This document shows, piece after piece, positions 27,157-35,971 of a stretch of 64,000 nucleotides of DNA. The position numbers and the translations under genes were made by a program. The first letter of the stretch is position 1. Each line of letters opens with the position of its first letter. The stretch is from Streptomyces coacervatus (lineage in GTDB: Bacteria; Actinomycetota; Actinomycetes; Streptomycetales; Streptomycetaceae). The DNA is taken from NCBI RefSeq assembly GCF_029223485.1, contig NZ_JARHTP010000029.1, positions 1 through 64,000 on the forward strand, read 5' to 3'. The notes beneath the pieces were generated by a model that worked only from the letters and a program-made list of their open reading frames with translations, searched no databases and was not told the origin of the DNA.

Positions 27157-27202
27157 GGCGGAATCTCCTTCCTGAGCTTGCGAAGGCGGGAGAGCGCTTC
27201 AA
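27050..27202 (+). ncRNA. Predicted omega/reRNA overlapping the 3' end of tnpB
   Basis: Inferred from the family: TnpB guide RNAs come from the 3' end of tnpB plus the element right end, and take their guide from the DNA just outside. The right-end hairpin and TCAA end are visible here. The guide would be the bases following 27202, that is, the antisense of the GH92 3' end. The 5' boundary is arbitrary and expression is not shown. Confidence 0.35.
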
Positions 27203-30200
27203 TGTCCGAATCCGTACGCGAACAGGTGGTCGGCGCCCGACGAGCCCGTCACCGGCAGCGTGATCGATGCCACCTGCTTGGACGGATCCAGCGGGATCTT
27301 CGTGGCGAAGGCATAGGTTTTGACGTTGTTCCGGCCTCCGCTCCCGGTGTTGCGGTAGGCGGTCGTGACGGCCGTCGTGTCGCCGGGGAGTGGCTGGCTG
27401 GACCCGCCGTTGAGCGTCCAGTCCGAGAAGCCGATCGTCGCCTTCGTGGAGGTGCCGTCGGTGTAGGTGACGGTGACCGTGCCGGAGACGCCGCTGCCGT
27501 CGGTCGGGGCGTTGGTCGCCGCGCCCAGCAGGCCCAGCGATGCGCCCGATGTGCCGGCCGGCATGCGGATGGTCTGTCCGGCCATCTCCAGGTTGTCCAG
27601 TTGCCCGGACGTCACCGTCGGCCAGGTGTAGGAGATGCCGTCGGCGGTGACGGTGGATCCGCTAGTGACGCCGGCCGCCGACAGTGCGTTCTGCGAGAAC
27701 GCCCAGCCGTCGTTGTCGAATCCGCCCGAGAAGTCGGTTCCGTCGGGGTAGATGCCCTCGTTGGTGTTGTACGGCCACAGTGCACCGGCCTTGGCGACGG
27801 CCACGCGGAGGGTTGCCCCGGTCAGTGCCGCGCCGGTGCTGTGGTCGGTGAGGGTGAAGGTGACGGGGAACGTCCCCTCGTCCGTGCCTGCCGTCACGTG
27901 GACCTTGGCCTCTGCACGGTCTGAAGCGGGCACCGTCAGTGAGCCGGACGTCGTGTCCAGTGTGATGCCGGAGGGCGCCGTCGCCTTCCAGTCGACGGTG
28001 ACGGCCTCGCTGCCGAGGTTGGTCAGGTCGAGGGTGCCGTCATCGGATGTGCCCGGCTGGAGTACCAGGCCGTCGCTGGAAGGACCGGTGGCGGCCAGCA
28101 CCCGGCCGCCGCCCGTGGTGTCCGACGGCGGCGCCGCCGACGGGTCGGACGCCCAGGAGGTGTTGGGCTGGGTGCCGAGCGTGAAGTCGATCGTGCCCGC
28201 GCCCTTGAACTGCTGGTAGGTCAGCCAGGAGGTGTTCCACTCCTTGCCCTTGACCTGCAGCGACTGCACGTAGGGCGCGTCGGGCGCGGCCTGCGGCGCG
28301 TTGATTCGCACCGTCCTGCCGCCTGGGAGGGTCACTTGGGCCGATGGGAAGGCCGGGCTGCCGAGTGCCAGGGTGTCCGTGCCCGGGGTCTCCGGGTACA
28401 TGCCGAGTTCGGAGAAGACGTACCAGGAGCTCATCGCGCCGAGGTCGTCGTTGCCGAACGAGCCGACCGGAGCGTTGAAGTACAGCTTCTGCTGGGCGTT
28501 GCGGACGGCCGCCTGGGTCTTCCACGGCTGGCCTGTGTAGTCGTACTCCCAGGGGATTTCAACGCTGGGCTCGTTGCTCAGGTCGGCGTCGGTGTTGCCG
28601 GGGTCGGTGATGTTGTCCAGCAGGCTGTCCAGGTAGGACGAGTACGCCTTGGCGCCGCCGCGGGCCTGGATGAGCTGCTGCAGATTGAACGGGACCATCG
28701 GCGTGTACTGGGCGGAGGTGCCCTCCACGAAGCCGTTGGAGGTGCCGGGGGTGAAGCCGCTCGCGAACTGGCCGTCCTTGTTCTTGGCCTGCAGATAGCC
28801 GGTCTGCGGGTTGAAGACGTTCATCCAGTCCTGGGCGCGGGTGGCGAACTTCTTGTAGACGTCCGTCTTGCCGAGCGACTTCGCGAGGGCTGCGACGGCG
28901 TAGTCGGCCGAGTCGTACTCCAGTTGCGTGGAGACCGGGCCGTAGAAGTTGCAGCAGCCGTAGTCGTTCTCGTCCAGCGGGAGATAGCCCTTCGCGTCCC
29001 GCACGGACTCGCCGGGGCGGTCGTTGTTCGGGACGGTGGCCTCGTGCTGGAGGGCGGCAAGGGCCTTGTCCGTGTCGAAGTTCGTCGCGCCGAAGGCGTA
29101 CGCGTCGGCGATGATGCCGGCGGCCGGGTCACCGACCATCACATAGCTCTCGCCGTTGTTCGAGGCCCACTTGGGCAGCAGGCCGGTCTGGTCGTAGCCG
29201 TTGAGCATCGAGGTGACGACGTCGCCGGCGACCCTGGGTTCGACCATGGCCATCAGCTGGGTCTGGGAGCGGTAGGTGTCCCAGCCTGAGTAGTTGGCGT
29301 ACTGGGCCTTCTGCCCCTTGGTCAGCTTGTGGATCTGGTTGTCCATGCCCATGTACTGGCCGTTGTCGTCCGAGAGGACGTTCGGGTGCAGCAGCGCGTG
29401 GTAGAGCGCGGTGTAGAACTGCACCTGCTGGTCCGAGGTGCCGCCGCCGATCTGAAGTCTGTTCAGGACCGCGTTCCAGGCGTCGTGGTTGGCTTGCTCG
29501 ACGGCGGCGATGTTCCAGGTCCTGATCTCGTTGGTGAGGTTGTCCGCCGCGCCTGTGTCGTTCGTGTACGAGATGCCGACCTTCGCGCTCACCGTGGGGT
29601 TCGAGGACGTGTCGAAGGTCAGGTACATGCCGTTCGCGCCGGTCGTGGGAGGCTGGGCGGCCTTGGCCGCGGCGGGTGACCGGGGTGCGGCGCTGGCGCT
29701 CGGTGCCGGGGAGGTGGCTCCGGAGGCCTTGTCGCCGCTTCCGTGGATCGTTGGGGCGGGTCTCGCCGGGACGGTGAAGTGCTTCTCCTTCAGGGGCGCC
29801 GACTTGGACGGCTGCGGGGTCTGCTGGACCTTGCCCGCCTTCAGCGATGTCGCATTCGGATTGATGGTGCCGCCGACCCAGGTGCCGCTCGCGGTGAACG
29901 GCTGGTCGAACTTGACGTCGAAGTGCAGCGTGTACCTGTTGCTCGCGCCGCAGAAGTGACCGCTGTCGATCGCGCCGCTGATCTCGTGGTCGTTCACCAC
30001 CTGGACGCGCGTTCCGTCGACCTGCGTGGCACCGCCGCTGAGCTTGAACAGCAGGTTCGCCTGCTGGCCGGCGGGGAAGGTGAAGCGGCCCAGACCGGCG
30101 CGGGTGGTGTCGGTCAGCTCGGTCTTGACGCCGTTCGCGTCCGTGACCTTGTAGGACCCGATGCCCGCCTGCTCGTCGTGGTGGCTGAAGCCGACAGATG

Positions 30201-30612
30201 CGTCGCCGAGTTTGCCCGACAGCGCGCCGGTCACCGGCAGGATGGGCAGGTCACCCGCGACGGGGCAGCCGGGTCCCGATACGTGGGTGAGGCTGAAGCC
30301 GGAGATCTTGTTGTCGTTGTACTCGTAGCCGCCGCCGTCGGGGCGGTGGGGCGTCGTGTCGGGACCCCACTGCACCATGCCGGCCGGCATGTCGGGGCCG
30401 GGGAAGGTGTCCACGGCACCGGACGTGCCGATGAGGGGGTTGACGAGGGACGCAGGGTCCGTCACGACGCCCGGCGTCGCGGTGCTCACGGCATAGGCGC
30501 TGGCCGTTGTCGGGAGCGAGAGGACGGCCATGCCCAAAACACAGGCCACGGCCAGGCGTTGGCGGAATCTCTTGCGGTCACGTGGCGCAGCTGAACGTCG
30601 GGGTCTCACCAT
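27199..30612 (-). CDS. Secreted GH92 alpha-1,2-mannosidase family protein
   Basis: A 1137-residue exported glycosidase. ATG 30612 has GGAGG eight bases upstream and a signal peptide (RQRLAVACVLGMAVLSLP... SAYA). The GH92 fold is clear: NPLIGTSG...PGPDMPAGMVQWGPD and GFSLTHVSGPGC in the N-terminal beta-sandwich, and NYSGWDTYRSQ, GYDQTGLLPKW, VEGTSAQYT (acid Glu) and GNDDLGAMSSWYVF (catalytic Asp) in the helical barrel. A Pro/Ala-rich insert of about 70 residues interrupts the N-terminal domain near residue 270. A NEW3-type module follows from about 830. The stop codon lies in the terminal TCAA of the IS605-type element. Confidence 0.92.
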   Translation of the reverse strand: MVRPRRSAAPRDRKRFRQRLAVACVLGMAVLSLPTTASAYAVSTATPGVVTDPASLVNPLIGTSGAVDTFPGPDMPAGMVQWGPDTTPHRPDGGGYEYNDNKISGFSLTHVSGPGCPVAGDLPILPVTGALSGKLGDASVGFSHHDEQAGIGSYKVTDANGVKTELTDTTRAGLGRFTFPAGQQANLLFKLSGGATQVDGTRVQVVNDHEISGAIDSGHFCGASNRYTLHFDVKFDQPFTASGTWVGGTINPNATSLKAGKVQQTPQPSKSAPLKEKHFTVPARPAPTIHGSGDKASGATSPAPSASAAPRSPAAAKAAQPPTTGANGMYLTFDTSSNPTVSAKVGISYTNDTGAADNLTNEIRTWNIAAVEQANHDAWNAVLNRLQIGGGTSDQQVQFYTALYHALLHPNVLSDDNGQYMGMDNQIHKLTKGQKAQYANYSGWDTYRSQTQLMAMVEPRVAGDVVTSMLNGYDQTGLLPKWASNNGESYVMVGDPAAGIIADAYAFGATNFDTDKALAALQHEATVPNNDRPGESVRDAKGYLPLDENDYGCCNFYGPVSTQLEYDSADYAVAALAKSLGKTDVYKKFATRAQDWMNVFNPQTGYLQAKNKDGQFASGFTPGTSNGFVEGTSAQYTPMVPFNLQQLIQARGGAKAYSSYLDSLLDNITDPGNTDADLSNEPSVEIPWEYDYTGQPWKTQAAVRNAQQKLYFNAPVGSFGNDDLGAMSSWYVFSELGMYPETPGTDTLALGSPAFPSAQVTLPGGRTVRINAPQAAPDAPYVQSLQVKGKEWNTSWLTYQQFKGAGTIDFTLGTQPNTSWASDPSAAPPSDTTGGGRVLAATGPSSDGLVLQPGTSDDGTLDLTNLGSEAVTVDWKATAPSGITLDTTSGSLTVPASDRAEAKVHVTAGTDEGTFPVTFTLTDHSTGAALTGATLRVAVAKAGALWPYNTNEGIYPDGTDFSGGFDNDGWAFSQNALSAAGVTSGSTVTADGISYTWPTVTSGQLDNLEMAGQTIRMPAGTSGASLGLLGAATNAPTDGSGVSGTVTVTYTDGTSTKATIGFSDWTLNGGSSQPLPGDTTAVTTAYRNTGSGGRNNVKTYAFATKIPLDPSKQVASITLPVTGSSGADHLFAYGFGH

Positions 30613-31149
30613 CGGTTGCCTCCGCAGCAGTTCGTGCCTCGCACAACAGGTGCCGGCGCGCCGAAGACCCTGGAGCGTCGGCGGCAGGCAACGGTTCCGG
30701 ACGCCCTCCGGCGGCCTGACAACGTTGCCATCCACGAGTGTCGAGTGAAACGCGTGCGCTTGCAGCATGTCAACGAGGCCAACGAGACTTTCTGAACGCA
30801 AAGTTCACAGATGGGCAGGTGCAGCGCCACCACCCCGGGCCCGCGCGCCGCCGGAACGACGAACGACCCGGCACCCAGACGGACCAGCCCCCGCAAACGG
30901 CCTCGTGGAGCCCAAGGTCGCGGGCAGTCCCCACCACCCACGCAACACCAGCCACGAACCCGCGCTGAACCGTCAGAAAGCTTGTGGGAGTTACCGTCCC
31001 CAGGCACGGACGGCTGCCGCACCACCGCACGTGCGCCCCGCCCGAGACGCACCCCGACCCACCACGACGGTGCGTCATTCACAGGCGCCCGCCGCCCCCA
31101 CCCTCGCTCGCACCGGGATGCTCACTCCTTCGCAAACGCGTCGGGCCAG
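30613..31149. other. Intergenic region upstream of GH92
   Basis: About 540 bp that must contain the GH92 promoter. Short overlapping frames on both strands look like noise of GC-rich DNA; I found no gene or clear repeat. Confidence 0.3.
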
Positions 31150-31440
31150 GGCACTGCGCCGTAGCTCCAATGCGGCGATCGCATCCCATCAGGGTCGGTG
31201 AAGCACAACTGGGCGCCGGGATGCAGTCGTTCCCTGCCGACGATCAACCGCATGCCCTTCGGCCAGTCCCTGAATACGCCTCCGGCGAGGCGGCGGCGGG
31301 AACCTTGAGGACGGCTCGATGGATGGCGTCGGTGATGGTCATGCCGCCCGAGCAGGACAGCCACCGGCCACGCTTCGTCAGCCAGGCTGTGGACTCATGG
31401 ATGCCGCCACCGGAATCACACCCGGCCTGCGGGGGTATCC
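31150..31440 (-). pseudogene. IS1380-type transposase remnant
   Basis: Minus-strand pieces in two frames match IS1380-family transposases: TAWLTKRGRWLS, MTITDAIHRAVLKVPAAA and, after a gap, WPKGMRLIVGRERLHPGAQL then CFTDPDGMR. The order is right but about 20 residues between the blocks and both ends of the protein are missing. Nothing recognisable precedes it up to 31795. Confidence 0.6.
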
Positions 31441-31795
31441 GCCTGGCGGTGTGTGTGTCGCCCGAATCCCAGCAGTGGTCATACGAATTGACGGTCTGCC
31501 ACTCAGCGACGGCACCCCATCCCCCTGTCTGACGGCCGACCCCCAGGCCCGGAACGTCGAGCACCGCGCTGTGGGTCGTGCACTCCGGCGAAGTGTCGTA
31601 CACCGTCCCAGGGCGTGGGGAATCCTGCCCCGCAGGCGCCCGGACCTCGCTCTGACGCCGGGCAGGGGCGACGGGTCCACCAAGATGGTGGTCGTGGCGG
31701 ACCGCGACGCATCGGACAGACGACGCCGGGCGGTTGAGGCCGCAGAAACGGGGCGTGTCCTTAGAGATCGTCTCAACTGGCCTGGTCACTAGGCT

Positions 31796-31989
31796 GGGTG
31801 TCGTGCACGTTTTGTCGTCCCGCTTTTCGCGGCGGGGGCCCTGCTGGTGCCGGCTGCCACGGCGTCGGCTGCGGCAGCTCCGAGCGGCAGCACGGGAAGG
31901 GCCGTCGCGAAGAGCCCAACCGAAGCCGTGTGGTGCACGTTCCAGGGTGAGAAACCGTTCCAGGTCACCCATAAGGCTCGCTGTACGCC
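31796..31989 (+). pseudogene. 5' part of a secreted Cys-containing protein, split by a transposon
   Basis: The frame gives a hydrophobic export signal (LFAAGALLVPAATASAAAAP) and mature start AVWCTFQGEKPFQVTHK. The plausible start GTG (31803) is one base out of frame with the signal. Another one-base shift near 31974 is needed to join the 3' part at 35972. The ISAs1-bounded unit begins right after 31989. The reconstructed protein would be about 165 residues with several cysteines and resembles the intact secreted protein at 33078. Confidence 0.55.
31980..31989 (+). repeat. Target site duplication, left copy
   Basis: GCTGTACGCC is found here and again at 35962-35971, exactly outside the two outermost ISAs1-type ends. 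Ten bases is within the size range expected for the ISAs1 family. Confidence 0.8.
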
Positions 31990-32107
31990 CAGGGTCATTG
32001 CGTGATTGGGATTGGTCCGGTTCGCCGGTCTCGTGAGTGACGTGGCGTCATGTCCGTTGTGGGGCTGCCCGGAGAGCAGAACAGGCAGGGTGCTGGTGAT
32101 CATGTGG
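31990..32107 (+). repeat. ISAs1 left-end copy (solo)
   Basis: A direct repeat of 34573-34689 with one mismatch and one indel over 118 bp, in the same orientation. It stops abruptly at 32107, where unrelated sequence begins. Confidence 0.9.
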
Positions 32108-33077
32108 AGCGCAGCACAGGTACGTCCCCGCCGGCGTCGGGCAGCCCGGCAAGAACCACGTTGACAGCAACACGGCGGCTCGCGATCTACCGCACGGCAC
32201 GCAGGAAGGCGCGGCGGGCGGTGACGAGCGCGCGCCACCGTGTGCGGGTGGCGTGTTCGTTGTCGAGCCAGTGCGGCACTGTGTGGCCGGCGGGGAGCGG
32301 AAGGCCGGCGGCGGGGCCGAGCCCGCGGTCAGGCCGCCGACGGCTGGCTGGAGGGGGCCGCCTGGTCGGCGGGCTGGTCCAGCTGCTGCTGGCGGCGGCG
32401 CTGTTCGTTGCGGTGGTCCTCGATACGCTGGGGGAACAGCTTCAGCGCATCGCGATGCGGTGCGCATCGCCGGGGTTCACCGTGATGCGCACCGGCACGG
32501 CGGCCGGGGAGTGAACGTCATCGCCAGCGCGCGCGATGACGATCATCGTGCTGCGCCTCGGTGCGCACGATGCGCTTCACCGCTACGCGCGGTGCGCACC
32601 GCGACGTTCGGATCATCCCCGGCGCCCTCGGATGCACGCGGACCGGCACGGGTTCGGCCAGCCGCCGGGGTACTGCCGTGGCCGACCTCCACACCGACGA
32701 CGGCTTCCGGGCCCGCTGCGCATCAAGCGCGTCCGCTGCGCGCCCTGCGGCGTCTACGAGTTGACGTTGCCGGGAGGCGGGCGGGCCACCTGGCAGTACG
32801 GCCCGGAGATACGTCCCGGCGTCCCGCACGTCATCTGCCGACGGATCGGCGGTCACTCCATCCCCACCGTCCCGTGACAACGGGACCGGCGATGCCGCTG
32901 CAGCGGCATGGTCGAACTGAGCCTGCCTCCCCACCGGTTCGACCACCATCAAGAAAGGTCGAAAGCCGGTGAGGGAAGGGGCTGACTGGAATCTCTCTCC
33001 TGTACCCCGTATTCCACATTTACGGTCTGGTGTCACTCAGGGCCCTCCGGCCCACTCAGTGACAAGGAGTCCGTTTC
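32108..33077. other. Gene remnants inside the ISAs1-bounded unit
   Basis: No intact gene is supported. On the minus strand (32371-32505) pieces VRITVNPGDAHRIAMR and LKLFPQRIEDHRNEQRRR lie in two frames, suggesting the end of a decayed plasmid-type gene. On the plus strand 32710-32877 reads RVRCAPCGVYELTLPGGG then IRPGVPHVICRRIGG to a stop, without a start. The last 80 bp carry the promoter and the ribosome site AAGGAG for the next gene. Confidence 0.35.
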
Positions 33078-33569
33078 ATGCGATTAAGAACCATGGCGGG
33101 TGCATTCGCCGTCGCCATAGCGTTGGTAGCCACCAGCTCTCAGACGGCGCTGGCGGACCCGTCGCCGAATCCGGGACCACCAGAGATCACGGTGACCGCT
33201 CAGGACGTGTCCCCTGAGACAGTAGTGGAGTGCGATTTCTACGCGTCGAAGCCCATCCACAGCGGTGACCGGATGACGGGTACCGGCGGCATCGCGACGT
33301 GCTCGGGCGGGCCCGCGGCCTGCACCAGCGAAGTGGACCTCGAGGTCTACAACGATTTCTCGAACCGGTGGATGACAACCGCGACCAAGAGCCAGCACAA
33401 GTGCGCGCCGCCGCTGCGGTCAGCGACCGCGGCGGCGGACTGCATCCACCACTCCGGTGACGCAACCCATGCCCTCCGCACCAGCACGCTCGGGACCGTC
33501 GTGAGCTCGAGTGGCCACACGGCCTCGGGCACGGCGTACAGCGACGTCCTGTACTTGGCCTGCGAGTAG
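33078..33569 (+). CDS. Secreted Cys-rich protein
   Basis: 163 residues with a signal peptide (MRLRTMAGAFAVAIALVA... ALA) and AAGGAG 12 bases before ATG. The mature domain has six cysteines (VECDFYA, ATCSGGPAACTS, HKCAPP, AADCIHH, LACE). The pattern of Cys, aromatic and SG/AYSD positions parallels the interrupted gene at 31796/35972, so I regard the two as one family. A hairpin follows the stop. Role unknown. It is cargo of the ISAs1-bounded unit. Confidence 0.75.
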   Translation: MRLRTMAGAFAVAIALVATSSQTALADPSPNPGPPEITVTAQDVSPETVVECDFYASKPIHSGDRMTGTGGIATCSGGPAACTSEVDLEVYNDFSNRWMTTATKSQHKCAPPLRSATAAADCIHHSGDATHALRTSTLGTVVSSSGHTASGTAYSDVLYLACE

Positions 33570-33578
33570 TGGGAAGTT

Positions 33579-33612
33579 GGAGGGCCTGGGGCGCTCGGAC
33601 CACAGGCCCTCC
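33579..33612 (+). terminator. Hairpin terminator
   Basis: GGAGGGCCTG and CAGGCCCTCC form a ten-base-pair stem separated by 14 bases, starting ten bases after the stop of the secreted protein and ending 22 bases before the next ATG. Confidence 0.7.
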
Positions 33613-33634
33613 ATTCTCCTCAAGGAGATCGATC

Positions 33635-34135
33635 ATGGCTTCGGACCACGACACGATGTGGCGTCGGTGCGCGTACCTCGGCCGCGTCCTGCTGCCGCTA
33701 GTGGACCAGGAACCATGGCGTCAGACTCGTCGCCACGAGCATCTTCGGGCCTGGGGCATCGATACGACGGTGGGAGAACGGCTGATCGAGGTCTTCGCCG
33801 CCCTGGCCGCCCATGCTGTCGCGGTGGACGCTTCCGCATCCGCAGCAGAATTCGACACCCTGGCCCTCAGCACCGTGGCAGACGCGGCGACCGGCAAGCA
33901 GGACTTCGAACTGCTCGCCGGACTCCCAGACACCTTCGCCGACGACCGCGACGAAATGGCTGTCAAAGTCTTCCGTCTGTACGCCTACAAGGGCGATCAG
34001 ACCAGCCTCCAGCTATTCCGACTGAGCAGCGAAGTGCGCCATGCACTGACCGTCCTTGCCCAACGCTTGCCGATAACTTCACCTACGTGCGGAGACGTCC
34101 TCCGTCAGGCGGCCGAGGCTGGCCTGCCTCACTGA
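33635..34135 (+). CDS. Cytoplasmic protein of unknown function
   Basis: 166 residues from ATG 33635 with AAGGAG nine bases upstream. It is helix-rich and acidic (TMWRRCAYLGRVLLPLVDQE, LIEVFAALAAHAVAVDASAS, DRDEMAVKVFRLYAYKGDQT). There is no signal peptide, membrane span or recognised motif. It follows the secreted protein gene on the same strand, separated by a hairpin, so the two may be partly co-transcribed. Confidence 0.65.
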   Translation: MASDHDTMWRRCAYLGRVLLPLVDQEPWRQTRRHEHLRAWGIDTTVGERLIEVFAALAAHAVAVDASASAAEFDTLALSTVADAATGKQDFELLAGLPDTFADDRDEMAVKVFRLYAYKGDQTSLQLFRLSSEVRHALTVLAQRLPITSPTCGDVLRQAAEAGLPH

Positions 34136-34328
34136 TTACAACAATTGACTCTGTCCACTTCGCGTTGCCTTCGGCGGTAAGTCCGGTCCACGCATGCCTG
34201 CCTTCTCTCGGTTGACGGAGATACTCAAGGAGTTCGTCGCCTCCTGACCGTATGCATGGGGTGGCTCATCGGCTGCGCCGTGCTGGTGGGTTGGCGGGAC
34301 TGTTGGGGCCATCGCTTGTCCGCTGTGG

Positions 34329-34572
34329 TCACGGATCTGGCATCATCCGGTCGTTGTGTGGGGGAGAGAGGGCGACGGCCCGGGTGAGGTAGTCGAGTGC
34401 GGCGGCCAGGCGGAGCCGGCCCTCTTCTGACTCCTGGCCGACCCAGGTGGCCGCGTCGAGGTTGGCCGCGGCGTAGCCGATGAGGTGGCGCTCGTATCCG
34501 CCGCTGTTCTGCTCGGCGTGGCGCAGGATCGTGAGCGGGACGGGAGCTGTCGGCCGGACAGGGGTGGGCAGG
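34329..34572 (-). pseudogene. 3' part of a gene truncated by ISAs1
   Basis: The minus frame has good coding character from the IS boundary to a stop at 34329: LTILRHAEQNSGGYERHLIG, NLDAATWVGQESEEGRLRLA, LDYLTRAVALSPPHNDRM. The upstream part is replaced by the end of ISAs1 at 34573. Family not recognised. The 190 bp between 34136 and 34328 show nothing. Confidence 0.5.
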
Positions 34573-34689
34573 CAGGGCATTGCGTGATTGGGATTGGTCC
34601 GGTTCGCCGGTCTCGTGAGTGACGTGGCGTCATGTCCGTTGTGGGGCTGCCCGGAGAGCAGAACAGGCACGGTGCTGGTGATCATGTGG
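34573..34689 (+). repeat. ISAs1 left-end direct repeat, second copy
   Basis: It matches 31990-32107 over its whole length with one base missing (CAGGGCATT against CAGGGTCATT) and one substitution near the end. Confidence 0.9.
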
Positions 34690-34735
34690 TTGTCGAGACC
34701 CATGAGAACCGAGCGAGACCGTACCTGCCCGAACA

Positions 34736-35925
34736 TCATCGCCCATCCCTTCCGCACTGGAGCAACTGGGCTCCCCGACGGATCCCCTCGCCTCAAGCGA
34801 CGTCGCTGACCTGCAGCGTTTCCTGATCACGGTCGCCGATCCCCGCGATGCGCGAGGACTGCGGTATCCGGCCCTCGCCTTGCTGTGCGCAGCCGTCTCG
34901 GCGGTGCTGACCGGGGCACGCTCACTCATCGCGATCAGCGAGTGGATCACGGATGCCCCGCAGCAGGTACTGGGCGTCCTCGGCTTCGCGGCCGACCCGC
35001 TCACCGGTCTGCGGCCGGTGCCGCACGCCGCAACCGTCCGCCCTCTGCTGCAGCGTGTGGACGGTGACGCGCTGGACGCAGGATCAGCGCGTATCTGCAG
35101 GCCAGAACGCCGTCCCCGGCCGATCCGGCGGCGGAGAAAGGGCCGGTGCGACGGGTGATCGCCGTCGACGGCAAGGTGGTCCGCGGATCGCGGACCTCAA
35201 CGGCCGCGGCCATCCATCTGCTGGCAGCGATGGATCACCACGGCGTGGTCCTGGCCCAGCGGCAGGTCGCTTCCAAGAGCAACGAGATCCCTTCCTTCAC
35301 ACCCCTGCTGGACGGTCTTGAGCTGGAGAACACGGTGGTGACCGCCGACGCCCTGCACACCCAGCACAACCACGGGGCCTATCTGGCCGGCCGCGGCGCG
35401 CACTACGTGGCCGTCGTGAAGAAGAACCATCCGGGCCTGTATGCCCAGGTCAGGAAGCTGCCCTGGCAGGACATCCCGCTCGGGCACCGCACTCGCGACC
35501 ACGCCCATCACCGCGACGAGATCCGCCGGCTCAAGGTCGCCGCGTTCAGCCACCTCGACTACCCAGGCGCCCGCCAGGCGATCCAAGTCGTACGGTGGCG
35601 ACGCGACTTGAGCACCGGGAAGCTGACCATCGAGCGCCTCTACCTGATCACCAGCCTGAGCGTCTTCGACGCCACCTGCACCGAACTCGCCACCTCGATC
35701 AGAGGCCACTGGGGCATCGAGAACCTCCTGCACCACGTCCGGGACCGCACGTTCCGCGAGGACGACTCCAAAGTCCGCACCGGCACCCTGCCCCGCACCA
35801 TGGCCTCACTGCGCAACCTCGCCGTCAGCGTCTTCCGCCAGGACGGCCAGACCAACATAGCCGCCGCCCTCCGCCACACCGGCCGCGACTACCACCGGCC
35901 CCTACGAGCCCTCGGCCTCATGTGA
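34736..35925 (+). pseudogene. ISAs1-family transposase, frameshifted
   Basis: The N-terminal part (SSPIPSALEQL, VADPRDARGLRYPALALLCA, GARSLIAISEWITDAPQQVL, DGDALD) runs to about 35085. The frame then changes, and AYLQARTPSPADPAAEKGPV, VIAVDGKVVRGSR, TADALHTQ and GHWGIENLLHHVRDRTFRED follow to the stop at 35925. One base lost around 35086 (GCAGGATC for an expected GCAGCGATC) explains the break. No in-frame start codon is seen before SSPIPS; a TGA lies 33 bases upstream. The element is probably not self-mobile. Confidence 0.85.
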
Positions 35926-35961
35926 CGAACCCGGACAGATCCCGATCATGCAATGACCCTG

Positions 35962-35971
35962 GCTGTACGCC
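35962..35971 (+). repeat. Target site duplication, right copy
   Basis: GCTGTACGCC directly follows the right ISAs1 end and equals 31980-31989. Confidence 0.8.

Larger units (their letters stand above)
25358..27202 (+). mobile_element. IS200/IS605-type element (tnpA remnant, intact tnpB)
   Basis: Divergent tnpA and tnpB separated by nine bases define the IS605 organisation. The right end after tnpB carries a small hairpin (CCTTC...GAAGG, 27172-27185) and finishes in TCAA at 27199-27202, a cleavage-type tetranucleotide known from IS608. The left end is less certain: a weak hairpin CCGCCCTTCAGAGCGG lies at 25376-25391, 13 bases after a TTGAT, which is the target motif of ISDra2. The left boundary is therefore a guess. 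It inserted next to, or into, the 3' end of the GH92 gene. Confidence 0.65.
31990..35961 (+). mobile_element. 3.97-kb composite unit bounded by ISAs1 ends
   Basis: The left end is CAGGGTCATTGCGTGATTGG. The right end, read as complement, is CAGGGTCATTGCATGATCGG. The pair is flanked by a 10-bp direct duplication. Inside are a 118-bp left-end copy of ISAs1, about 2.5 kb of cargo (a secreted protein, an unknown protein and truncated fragments) and one near-complete ISAs1 copy. This is best read as a composite transposon that moved as a unit and whose left IS copy was later deleted. Confidence 0.7.
34573..35961 (+). mobile_element. ISAs1-family insertion sequence
   Basis: 1389 bp bounded by CAGGGCATTGCGTGATTGGG (one T shorter than the left-end copy at 31990) and by the complement of CAGGGTCATTGCATGATCGG. 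It contains one ISAs1-type transposase gene with a frameshift. The right end is the outer right end of the composite unit. Confidence 0.8.
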
